From positions 1 through 5,449 of the forward strand of contig JAPOYQ010000082.1 of the NCBI GenBank assembly GCA_026706505.1: 5,449 nt of DNA. The letters are read 5' to 3'. Below are positions 1 to 5,372 of the stretch, one piece after another. The notes beneath the pieces were generated by a model. It ran no database searches and had not been told where the DNA came from. It saw only the letters and a list, made by a program, of their open reading frames with translations. Position 1 is the stretch's first letter; each line of letters starts with the position of its first letter. The position numbers were made by a program, and so were the translations under genes. This DNA is from Gemmatimonadota bacterium (lineage in GTDB: Bacteria > Latescibacterota > UBA2968 > UBA8231).

Positions 1-743
1 ATAGCGATCGCACCGGGCGCCAGGGCTTCCACATCGCTGTTATCTCCATCGCCGACCAACTGCAACTGACAACTGTGGTACGCAAAATTCGGCTCGACCG
101 CACGCCGGGTGAATATCGGACCATAGCTCGTCCTCGCCAAGCCCGTCAGGCACCTCGGGGATTCGCGCTTGGTACTGGCGGGCATGTTCACCGCGACCAT
201 GTCGGCACCAGCCGGCAATCCTCCACGCAAAATCTCGGCTGCGATTTCCGCAGCGATGACCGCCGCTGCCGCAACCAACGCATCGAGCATGGGATCGAGC
301 CGCCGCGACCGCCGCCAGAGGGCAAACGCCGGTTCGGGCAGCTCCAGCGAAAAAGCCGCGGACGGCACCCCGGAGAGAAAGCCCTCTACAGCCGCCCCTA
401 TCGTGCCAGAACTCAGCGTGAAAGCGAGACCGGAGTTGGTGCCCATATTGATGCCGGAAATGACTAGAGCCGGCTTTGCAGGACAGAGATTGTGGATGCC
501 GATATGGGCGCAATCGGCGGGCTTGCCGGTCAGCGTCTGGACCGGGAAGCCGCCGCATTCGATCTCAGCCAGTATCAACGGCTCAAAGCGGCTCATACTC
601 TTACTGGTCCAACTGCATTCCGCAGCCGGCACGACTACGCATAGCTCGGCCAACTCGGACAGTTCCCGCAGCAAAGGCACCAAAAGGGGGGAATCGGCAC
701 CATCGTCGTTTGTCACCAATACTTGAGGTTTTGCGGCAGTCAC
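1..743 (-). CDS. surE: 5'/3'-nucleotidase SurE (3' end cut by window edge)
   Basis: SurE is a cytoplasmic, divalent-metal-dependent phosphatase that removes phosphate from nucleoside 5'- and 3'-monophosphates and is linked to stationary-phase survival. I read 247 codons on the reverse strand without a stop. The N-terminal VLVTNDDG motif gives the metal-binding aspartates D13 and D14. S44, in CSWTSKS, aligns with E. coli S39. A GKPADC motif lies at about 73-78, the SGINMGTNSG motif (with N99) at 96-105, and SSGTIGAAVEG follows. The family is usually about 250-260 residues, so only a short C-terminal tail should be missing beyond base 1. The start is GTG at 743-741, placed just before the first beta strand and preceded by AAGGAG (758-753) with 9-base spacing. 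No in-frame ATG lies upstream of the active-site motif. The gene is divergent from the small gene at 862. It appears intact as far as it can be seen. Confidence 0.95.
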   Translation of the reverse strand, partial: MTAAKPQVLVTNDDGADSPLLVPLLRELSELAELCVVVPAAECSWTSKSMSRFEPLILAEIECGGFPVQTLTGKPADCAHIGIHNLCPAKPALVISGINMGTNSGLAFTLSSGTIGAAVEGFLSGVPSAAFSLELPEPAFALWRRSRRLDPMLDALVAAAAVIAAEIAAEILRGGLPAGADMVAVNMPASTKRESPRCLTGLARTSYGPIFTRRAVEPNFAYHSCQLQLVGDGDNSDVEALAPGAIA

Positions 744-752
744 AATCGGTTT

Positions 753-758
753 CTCCTT
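753..758 (-). promoter_or_regulatory. Shine-Dalgarno of surE
   Basis: On the reverse strand this reads AAGGAG, nine bases before the GTG at 743. It decides the surE start, because no ATG is available before the NDDG motif. Confidence 0.85.
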
Positions 759-788
759 TACCACAGACGCGCTCTGAGATGGCACCAT

Positions 789-817
789 ATAATAACAATC
801 CGCCATTCGGCTCCCAA
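789..817 (-). promoter_or_regulatory. Candidate sigma70-type promoter for surE
   Basis: On the reverse strand, TTGGGA (817-812) and TATTAT (794-789) are separated by 17 bases. This would start transcription near 782, giving a leader of about 40 bases before the surE GTG. The -35 box matches the consensus in four of six positions and the -10 box in five of six. The core TATAAT also reads on the plus strand at 788-793, but there it lacks a recognisable -35. This is a sequence-match prediction only. Confidence 0.4.
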
Positions 818-825
818 CAATCTCC

Positions 826-855
826 TTGCTTAGCTGCGGCCTGTGGTCCTATTAT
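826..855 (+). promoter_or_regulatory. Candidate promoter placing the transcript start at the ATG of the small gene
   Basis: TTGCTT (826-831) and TATTAT (850-855) are 18 bases apart. The -10 box is followed by six T residues and then the ATG at 862, exactly where a start site would be expected (seven bases after the -10). The spacing suggests a leaderless mRNA. This agrees with the absence of any Shine-Dalgarno sequence in front of this ATG. Confidence 0.45.
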
Positions 856-861
856 TTTTTT

Positions 862-1125
862 ATGGATGACTCAATCCTCCTGCAGGAGTTAGAAACCCTT
901 GCCGAAGGGCTCGATATCGAGGTGCGCTACGACGATTTCGAGGGCCAAGGTGGGCTTTGCCGCTACGGCGGTAGGTCCTACTTGATCGTCAATCACGAGC
1001 TCGATACCGAGGCCCGAGTGCATTTGTTATGCCGCGCCCTTTCGCGGCTGCCTCTCGACGCGGTCTTTATCCGTCCCCAAGTGCGGGAGCGAATCGAAGC
1101 ATGTAGATCGCACGCAGCCGCCTAG
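862..1125 (+). CDS. Small uncharacterised acidic protein, 87 aa
   Basis: I do not recognise a named family with certainty. The 87-residue product begins MDDSILLQELETLAEG, an amphipathic helix, followed by the strand IEVRYDD (about 19-25). A glycine-rich turn GQGGLCRYGGR (28-38) comes next, then a hydrophobic strand SYLIVNHEL (39-47), a helix (about 49-62) and a second helix after a proline-containing VFIRPQVRER segment. There is no signal peptide or membrane segment, so it is probably cytoplasmic. The start is chosen at 862 because the protein opens naturally there and a promoter-like -10 ends six bases upstream. An in-frame TTG at 826 would add an unlikely LSCGLWSYYFF tail and would overlap that promoter. 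No Shine-Dalgarno is visible. The beta-turn-beta-helix order resembles the start of IrrE/ImmA-type domains, but the HExxH zinc motif is absent. It lies between divergent surE and the L35 gene, and its function is unknown. Confidence 0.75.
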   Translation: MDDSILLQELETLAEGLDIEVRYDDFEGQGGLCRYGGRSYLIVNHELDTEARVHLLCRALSRLPLDAVFIRPQVRERIEACRSHAAA

Positions 1126-1145
1126 TCGCCTACAATTCAGCGACT
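1124..1145 (+). other. Weak stem-loop at the stop codon of the small gene
   Basis: AGTCGC (1124-1129) can pair with GCGACT (1140-1145) across a ten-base loop, starting within the TAG stop. No T run follows, so it is not a convincing intrinsic terminator. It may be chance or a 3'-end stabilising structure. Confidence 0.2.
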
Positions 1146-1195
1146 GATCGCGCTCAGTTCCGAGACGAGATCGCAAACTTTTCCGACAAAAATTC

Positions 1196-1220
1196 ACCCT
1201 TTGAAGGGTAGGCTACCCTT
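1196..1220. repeat. Nested inverted/direct repeat abutting the rpmI -35 box
   Basis: Three related hexamers occur in 25 bases: ACCCTT (1196-1201), AAGGGT (1204-1209) and ACCCTT (1215-1220). The middle copy pairs with the first as a compact hairpin. It also forms a perfect 8-bp palindrome with the third: AAGGGTAG (1204-1211), a central G, and CTACCCTT (1213-1220). The array ends three bases before the TTGACA at 1223. It therefore looks more like a DNA operator or activator site for the rpmI promoter than an RNA element, because it lies upstream of the expected start site. What binds it is unknown. Confidence 0.55.
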
Positions 1221-1222
1221 CC

Positions 1223-1251
1223 TTGACAGCCCCTATTTCATGGTCTATTTT
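1223..1251 (+). promoter_or_regulatory. Sigma70-type promoter of rpmI-rplT
   Basis: A perfect -35 TTGACA (1223-1228) is followed after 17 bases by TATTTT (1246-1251), which matches the -10 consensus in four of six positions. Transcription should start near 1258, giving a leader of only about 30 bases before the L35 ATG. It is the best promoter-like match I noticed in the window, and it lies where a highly expressed ribosomal protein operon needs one. A leader this short leaves no room for an L20-type autoregulatory mRNA structure. Confidence 0.65.
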
Positions 1252-1263
1252 TTGCTTTTCTAG

Positions 1264-1305
1264 CCAAAATCAAGACAAAGGTATCATCATGCCCAAAATC
1301 AAGAC
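1264..1305 (+). repeat. 13-bp direct repeat flanking the rpmI start codon
   Basis: CCAAAATCAAGAC occurs at 1264-1276, just before the Shine-Dalgarno, and again at 1293-1305, inside codons 2-6 of rpmI. The copies are offset by 29 bases, so the upstream copy is out of frame and does not encode the same peptide. The identity is exact over 13 bases. It could be a local duplication, a binding site or coincidence. Confidence 0.6.
1277..1281 (+). promoter_or_regulatory. Shine-Dalgarno of rpmI
   Basis: AAAGG lies seven bases before the ATG at 1289. It selects this start over an in-frame TTG at 1223, which would add 22 unrelated residues and lies in the -35 box. Confidence 0.7.
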
Positions 1306-1486
1306 GCATAAATCCTCGTCCAAGCGCATTAAGCAGCGCAGGTCGGGCAGCCTGAAGCGGCGCAACGCCTATGCTACTCACCTTTTGAGCGGCCGCTCGA
1401 CCAAGCGCAAACGGGCTTTTCGCAAAAACAGTCCTGTTTCGTCCGCAGACCTAACCAATGTGCGCCGGGCCCTGAACCTCAAGTAA
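1289..1486 (+). CDS. rpmI: 50S ribosomal protein L35 (bL35)
   Basis: bL35 is a small basic component of the large ribosomal subunit. The 65-residue product has the usual family length and opens with the canonical MPKIKTHKSSSKR. It contains the SGSLKRRNAYATHLLSGRS segment (about 19-37), then STKRKRAFRK and a C-terminal VRRALNL, matching the bL35 pattern throughout. Lysine, arginine and serine dominate, as expected for an rRNA-binding protein. The ATG is supported by the conserved N-terminus and by AAAGG seven bases upstream. It is followed 23 bases later by rplT and is surely co-transcribed with it. In many bacteria infC stands immediately before rpmI, but here that place is taken by a promoter and an unrelated small gene. 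Confidence 0.97.
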   Translation: MPKIKTHKSSSKRIKQRRSGSLKRRNAYATHLLSGRSTKRKRAFRKNSPVSSADLTNVRRALNLK

Positions 1487-1497
1487 GCGAGTTTAAC

Positions 1498-1501
1498 GGA
1501 G
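1498..1501 (+). promoter_or_regulatory. Shine-Dalgarno of rplT
   Basis: GGAG within ACGGAGA lies eight bases before the rplT ATG, in the 23-base rpmI-rplT gap. It is a clear, well-spaced site. Confidence 0.75.
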
Positions 1502-1509
1502 AATAATTC

Positions 1510-1863
1510 ATGCCACGGGTAAGTCATGCCGTAGCCACCAAGAAGCGCAAAAAGAAGGTACTCAAACAATCCAAGGGCTATTGGGGAGCGCGCAGCCGCC
1601 TCTTCCGCACCGCGCGCGAAGCTGTTGATCGCGCTCAAGCTTATGCCTACCGCGACCGGCGCCAGCGCAAGCGAGACTTCCGCCGCCTCTGGATTGTCCG
1701 CATCAATGCCGCCGCCCGCCGCAACGGCATGTCTTATAGCCAGCTCGTCCACGGGCTGGGCCAAGCCGGCGTTGCAATCAACCGCAAGGTCTTGGCCGAT
1801 CTAGCCGTGCGCGATCCAGCCGCTTTTGCCGCGGTAGTCGAACAAGCCCGGCCCCACGTCTAA
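1510..1863 (+). CDS. rplT: 50S ribosomal protein L20 (bL20)
   Basis: bL20 binds 23S rRNA early in large-subunit assembly and in several bacteria also represses its own operon. The 117-residue product has the standard length. The N-terminal basic extension starts [16 protein letters not shown] and is followed by the signature [18 protein letters not shown] (about 22-40), [17 protein letters not shown] (about 45-62) and [14 protein letters not shown] (about 65-78). The C-terminal RNA-binding globular part ends with [19 protein letters not shown]. The tryptophan in KGYWGARSR is a small deviation from the commoner arginine-containing version. It follows rpmI at 23 bases with a good Shine-Dalgarno and is followed by a strong terminator-like hairpin, so rpmI-rplT may be largely a two-gene transcription unit. 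No obvious L20-binding leader is visible upstream. Confidence 0.97.
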   Translation: MPRVSHAVATKKRKKKVLKQSKGYWGARSRLFRTAREAVDRAQAYAYRDRRQRKRDFRRLWIVRINAAARRNGMSYSQLVHGLGQAGVAINRKVLADLAVRDPAAFAAVVEQARPHV

Positions 1864-1882
1864 ACTCATACTCATCTGACAG

Positions 1883-1920
1883 AAAGGGGTCGGCGATACG
1901 CGCCGGGCCCTTTTTGTTCT
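1883..1920 (+). terminator. Intrinsic terminator or attenuator between rplT and pheS
   Basis: A 13-position stem pairs 1883-1895 (AAAGGGGTCGGCG) with 1901-1913 (CGCCGGGCCCTTT) around the loop ATACG. It has one G-G mismatch and one G-T wobble. The tract TTTTTGTTCT begins in the 3' arm at 1911. The form is that of a Rho-independent terminator. Because pheS begins only 13 bases later and I see no good promoter in between, it is best read as a partial terminator that lowers pheST expression relative to rplT, or as a regulated attenuator. No Phe-rich leader peptide precedes it. Confidence 0.8.
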
Positions 1921-1932
1921 ATTTAGGTCTAT

Positions 1933-2943
1933 ATGCTAGAAGAAGTGCGACAATTGGCGGCGGTGGCCGTAGAGGAAATTGAGGCCGCCCAAGACGATAA
2001 GGCATTGGAAGCACTGCGAGTTCACCACCTCGGGCGCAAGAGCCGACTGCGCCTGATCGCGCGGCAGATCGGCCAGCAACCCGCGACCGAACGACCCGCG
2101 CTAGGGGAAGCCACCGGTCGCGCCCAACAGGCCATTCAGCAAGCTCTCGACGACAAGGCCCTAGCCCTTAGGCAGGCGGCCGACTCGGCTTCTGCCCTCG
2201 ACGTAACACTCCCGGGCCGACGTCCCCTCTTGGGCTGTGCTCACCCCCTGTCCCAGCTAACCGAGGAATTGATCGGCATTTTCCAAGGCATGGGTTTTGA
2301 CGTGGCCGATGGGCCAGAAGCCGAAGACGAGTACCACAATTTCGACGCCCTCAACACACCGGCCGACCACCCCGCGCGGGACCTGCACGACACCTTCTAT
2401 CTAGAGCGCGGTGGACTCATGCGCACCCACACCTCCACGGTGCAAATCCGCGTTATGGAGCAAATGCCGCCTCCGGTGCGGATCATTTCCCTAGGTCGCT
2501 GCTACCGCAAGGAGACGGTCGATGCAACTCACCACTTCGCCTTCCACCAAATCGAGGGCCTATACGTCGACCACGGGGTCTCTTTCGCCGACTTGAAGGG
2601 CACCATTGAGGCCATGGGACGCCAGCTTATGGGCGAGGAGACCCAAGTGCGCTTTCGGCCTCACTTCTTTCCCTTTACTGAGCCAAGCGTGGAATACGAT
2701 TTCACCTGCATCTGCAAGGGGCAACGCGCGAATTGCTCTATTTGCAAAGGAACGGGTTGGATCGAAATCGCCGGGGCCGGCATGGTCGACCCGGCTGTCT
2801 TTGCCGCGGTGGGCTACGACCCAGACGAATACACGGGCTTCGCCTTCGGCATGGGCTTGGAGCGGATCGCCATGATTCGGCACGGCATCGACGATGTGCG
2901 GCGCTTCCTCGAAAACGACTTGCGGTTCATCCGCCAATTCTAA
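1933..2943 (+). CDS. pheS: Phenylalanine--tRNA ligase alpha subunit
   Basis: PheS is the catalytic subunit of the cytoplasmic alpha2beta2 phenylalanyl-tRNA synthetase, a class II enzyme that charges tRNA-Phe using ATP. The 336-residue protein is close to the usual length. Residues 1-90 form the N-terminal coiled coil that contacts tRNA. The catalytic domain follows: HPARDLHDTFYL (146-157), the RTHTSTVQIR region (164-173), motif 2 GRCYRKETVDATHHFAFHQ (188-206) with EGLYVD, FRPHFFPFTEPSVEYD (241-256), and motif 3 GFAFGMGLERIAM (302-314), ending in FLENDLRFIRQF. A four-cysteine cluster (C259, C261, C268, C271) occurs just before WIEIAGAGM. The start ATG has only AGG five bases upstream, a weak site, immediately downstream of the terminator-like hairpin. 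pheT follows after 18 bases. All catalytic motifs appear intact. Confidence 0.98.
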   Translation: MLEEVRQLAAVAVEEIEAAQDDKALEALRVHHLGRKSRLRLIARQIGQQPATERPALGEATGRAQQAIQQALDDKALALRQAADSASALDVTLPGRRPLLGCAHPLSQLTEELIGIFQGMGFDVADGPEAEDEYHNFDALNTPADHPARDLHDTFYLERGGLMRTHTSTVQIRVMEQMPPPVRIISLGRCYRKETVDATHHFAFHQIEGLYVDHGVSFADLKGTIEAMGRQLMGEETQVRFRPHFFPFTEPSVEYDFTCICKGQRANCSICKGTGWIEIAGAGMVDPAVFAAVGYDPDEYTGFAFGMGLERIAMIRHGIDDVRRFLENDLRFIRQF

Positions 2944-2961
2944 GATTCCCGGCAAAGCCCT

Positions 2962-5340
2962 ATGAAAGTCACTTATAACTGGCTCAAGGAATACGTGGAC
3001 ATCCCTTGGGATTGGCCCGAGTTAGCCGAGCGCCTGACCATGGCGGGCTTGGAGTTCGAGGGCATCGAGGATCTCAGCGCGCGCTACGAGGGCGTCGTCA
3101 TCGGCCGCGTCAACACCTGTTGTCCACACGAAAACGCCGACCGTCTGACCGTCTGTCAAGTCGATGTGGGGACCAGGGTCAACACCATCGTCTGTGGGGC
3201 ACCCAATGTCGCGGCCGGGCAAACCGTCGCCGTCGCCCTGCCCGGCACTACTCTGCCCGGAGGCATGCAGATCAAAAAAGCCAAAATCCGCGGCGTCGCA
3301 TCCGAAGGCATGCTCTGTGCCGCAGACGAACTCGGGCTAGGCGATAACCACGACGGCATTGTGGTGCTCGACGAAGCCCTCCCGGTCGGCGCCCCTTTTG
3401 CCGCGGCCACTGAGCTCGACGACGTGGTCATTGACTTCGAAGTTACGCCCAACCGTCCAGACTGTCTGAGTCTCTTGGGCATTGCCCGCGAGGTCCACGC
3501 ACTCACTGGCAACCCCCTCCGGTCTCCCAACGCACAGGTGCCCGAAAGCGGACCGGCCACTGCGGAAGACGCGCGGATCGACATCGAGGCACCAGATGAT
3601 TGCCCGCGCTACGCCGGCCGCGTCGTGCGCGGCGTCGAGGTTGGTCCCTCGCCCCAGTGGCTCCAGCGCCGACTGCAAGCCGTGGGTCAGCGTCCAATCA
3701 ACAACGTCGTCGATATCACCAACTACGTGCTGCTGGAATTGGGGCACCCCCTGCACGCCTTTGACCTGCATGCACTGGATCAGCGGCGCATCATCGTCCG
3801 CCGGGCGCGCGCCGGCGAGACCTTGGAAACCCTCGACGGTACCCAGTGTCAACTCGACGAAGAGATGCTGGTCATTGCCGATGGGACGCGGCCCCAAGCA
3901 CTAGCCGGAGTCATGGGTGGAGCCCATTCCCAAGTATCGGAGGCGACCACGGATATCCTGCTCGAAAGCGCGTATTTCGCACCGTCGCGGGTGCGGCTAG
4001 CCCGGTCTCGTCTGGGGCTTTTCACCGAGGCATCTACGCGCTTCGAGCGCGGTGCCGATTGGGACGCCCCGGTGCGAGCCATTGACCGCGCGGCCCAACT
4101 AATCGCCGAACTAACCGGCGGCGCGGTCGCCCCAGATCCTCTAGACGTGTACCCTCGCCCCGGCCAGTGCCGCCAGATCCCACTCTGCGTCGACCGCACC
4201 AACCAACTCTTGGCTACGGAGTTGGACTCCGCTGCCATCGTCCAGATTCTCGAACGCCTCGGTTGCCAGGTCGAATCGGGCCGCTCCCTTGTGGTAACGG
4301 CCCCGAGCTTCCGTCCCGATCTAACGCGCCCGGCCGACCTCATCGAGGAAGTCGGCCGCATCTACGGCTTCGACCGCATTGAGGGTCGCCAAGAGGCATC
4401 TGGGCCTTGGATCACCCGGCGCGACCCCGAGTTCACCTTTAGGCAGGTCGCTCGGCAACGGCTCTTGGGCCTAGGTTTGGACGAAGTCGTCAGCAATGCG
4501 ATCGTCGAATCCCGCTGGCTCGAACTGGCCGGTGCCGCAGACCATGCCGCCCGCTTGGCCAACCCGCCAACCGAAACCCAAGACGCCTTGCGTACCACCT
4601 TGGTGCCAAGCCTCTTGGATGTCGCGTGTCGCAACTTCAACCAACGGGCCACGGAGGTAGCCATCTTCGAACTGGGCAAATGCTTTGTCGCCAGCGAGGA
4701 AAAGGACGCAAGGCCCGAGGAGAACTGGCACCTCTCAGCCCTGTGGTCGGGCCGCGTCTCAGCGTCTCCCTATCAGGCCGACGCCCGCGAGGCCGACTTT
4801 TTCGACCTCAAAGGCTTGCTCGAAGCGCTAGTGGGCGGAGAGGATCTACGCTTTACCCCCGCCGACCGTCCCGAATGCCGCTCGGGACACGCAGCTTGCG
4901 TCTCCCTCGATGATCAACCCCTCGGCTGGTTGGGCCAAGTTTCGGCCGATTTGTGCGCGGCATTTGATTTAGAGCGTCAAGTGCATATTTTTGAAATATC
5001 GTTCACTGCGCTAGCTCGCCATTGGCACGGTCGGGAGCGCTCGTTTTCCGCGCTCCCCAAGTTTCCGCCGATCGAGCGCGACTTGGCTATAGTCGTACGC
5101 GCAGACACTGCAACCGCCGAACTCATAGCTACTATGGAAGATAGCGCGCCCCGCCTCGTCGAATCCATTGAGGTTTTTGATTTCTACCAAGGAGATCAAA
5201 TAGAAGAAGGCCACAAGAGCGTGGCTTTTGCCATTCGTCTGCGCGACCGCGATCAGACGTTACAGGACGCTCAGGCCGATGCGGCGATCTCCTCGATGCT
5301 CAAGAGTCTCGAAGCGCGGTTCGGCGCTCGTTTGCGCTAA
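2962..5340 (+). CDS. pheT: Phenylalanine--tRNA ligase beta subunit
   Basis: PheT pairs with PheS, binds tRNA-Phe and edits mischarged Tyr-tRNA-Phe. At 792 residues it is the full long bacterial form. In order: the N-terminal MKVTYNWLKEYVDI; an EMAP/OB-type tRNA-binding domain (about 40-150, with VVCxAPN-like IVCGAPNVAAG and SEGMLCA); the B3/B4 editing domain (about 212-390), with GHPLHAFD (261-268), LLESAYF and TEASTRFERG (355-364), where A357 corresponds to the E. coli editing-site A356; the B5 domain (about 403-478), with putative Mg-binding D453, D459, E462 and E463; a catalytic-like core (about 480-695); and a C-terminal FDX-ACB anticodon-binding domain (about 698-792), with KFPPIERDLAIVV. 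The ATG is fixed by the canonical N-terminus. No clear Shine-Dalgarno precedes it, so translation is probably coupled to pheS. Long antisense frames inside it are GC-driven shadows. Confidence 0.98.
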   Translation: MKVTYNWLKEYVDIPWDWPELAERLTMAGLEFEGIEDLSARYEGVVIGRVNTCCPHENADRLTVCQVDVGTRVNTIVCGAPNVAAGQTVAVALPGTTLPGGMQIKKAKIRGVASEGMLCAADELGLGDNHDGIVVLDEALPVGAPFAAATELDDVVIDFEVTPNRPDCLSLLGIAREVHALTGNPLRSPNAQVPESGPATAEDARIDIEAPDDCPRYAGRVVRGVEVGPSPQWLQRRLQAVGQRPINNVVDITNYVLLELGHPLHAFDLHALDQRRIIVRRARAGETLETLDGTQCQLDEEMLVIADGTRPQALAGVMGGAHSQVSEATTDILLESAYFAPSRVRLARSRLGLFTEASTRFERGADWDAPVRAIDRAAQLIAELTGGAVAPDPLDVYPRPGQCRQIPLCVDRTNQLLATELDSAAIVQILERLGCQVESGRSLVVTAPSFRPDLTRPADLIEEVGRIYGFDRIEGRQEASGPWITRRDPEFTFRQVARQRLLGLGLDEVVSNAIVESRWLELAGAADHAARLANPPTETQDALRTTLVPSLLDVACRNFNQRATEVAIFELGKCFVASEEKDARPEENWHLSALWSGRVSASPYQADAREADFFDLKGLLEALVGGEDLRFTPADRPECRSGHAACVSLDDQPLGWLGQVSADLCAAFDLERQVHIFEISFTALARHWHGRERSFSALPKFPPIERDLAIVVRADTATAELIATMEDSAPRLVESIEVFDFYQGDQIEEGHKSVAFAIRLRDRDQTLQDAQADAAISSMLKSLEARFGARLR

Positions 5341-5354
5341 TTCCAACCTCAATC

Positions 5355-5359
5355 AGGAG
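5355..5359 (+). promoter_or_regulatory. Shine-Dalgarno of the gene after pheT
   Basis: A strong AGGAG lies in the 32-base gap after pheT, 13 bases before the ATG at 5373. The spacing is longer than ideal. No hairpin terminator is seen in the gap, so the next gene is probably in the pheT transcript. Confidence 0.55.
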
Positions 5360-5372
5360 TACAACCGCTCCA

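Noticed and set aside
40..558. Long minus-strand reading frame of 172 codons
   Set aside because: It lies in another frame of the same strand as surE. The true frame carries the NDDG and SGIN motifs, and this one has an Arg/Gly/Cys-rich composition typical of a GC-rich shadow.
826..861. TTG at 826 as an upstream start of the small protein
   Set aside because: It would add an unlikely LSCGLWSYYFF segment, has no Shine-Dalgarno, and overlaps the promoter-like boxes. The ATG at 862 is preferred.
75..892. Several plus-strand reading frames opposite surE
   Set aside because: They overlap a clearly conserved SurE on the other strand, have no recognisable domains and no good ribosome binding sites.
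1223..1288. TTG at 1223 as an extended start of L35
   Set aside because: The L35 N-terminus is universally MPKxKT, this TTG is part of the TTGACA -35 box, and the ATG at 1289 has its own AAAGG.
1378..1764. 128-codon minus-strand frame across rpmI-rplT
   Set aside because: It is antisense to two complete ribosomal protein genes, with no motif or ribosome binding site.
1864..1932. pheM-like Phe leader peptide or T-box before pheS
   Set aside because: No start codon followed by Phe codons exists in the gap, and the gap is far too short for a T-box; only a terminator-like hairpin is present.
3156..4361. Long minus-strand frames inside pheT (142, 186 and 170 codons)
   Set aside because: They are antisense to continuous, motif-rich PheT coding sequence and arise from GC-rich codon structure.
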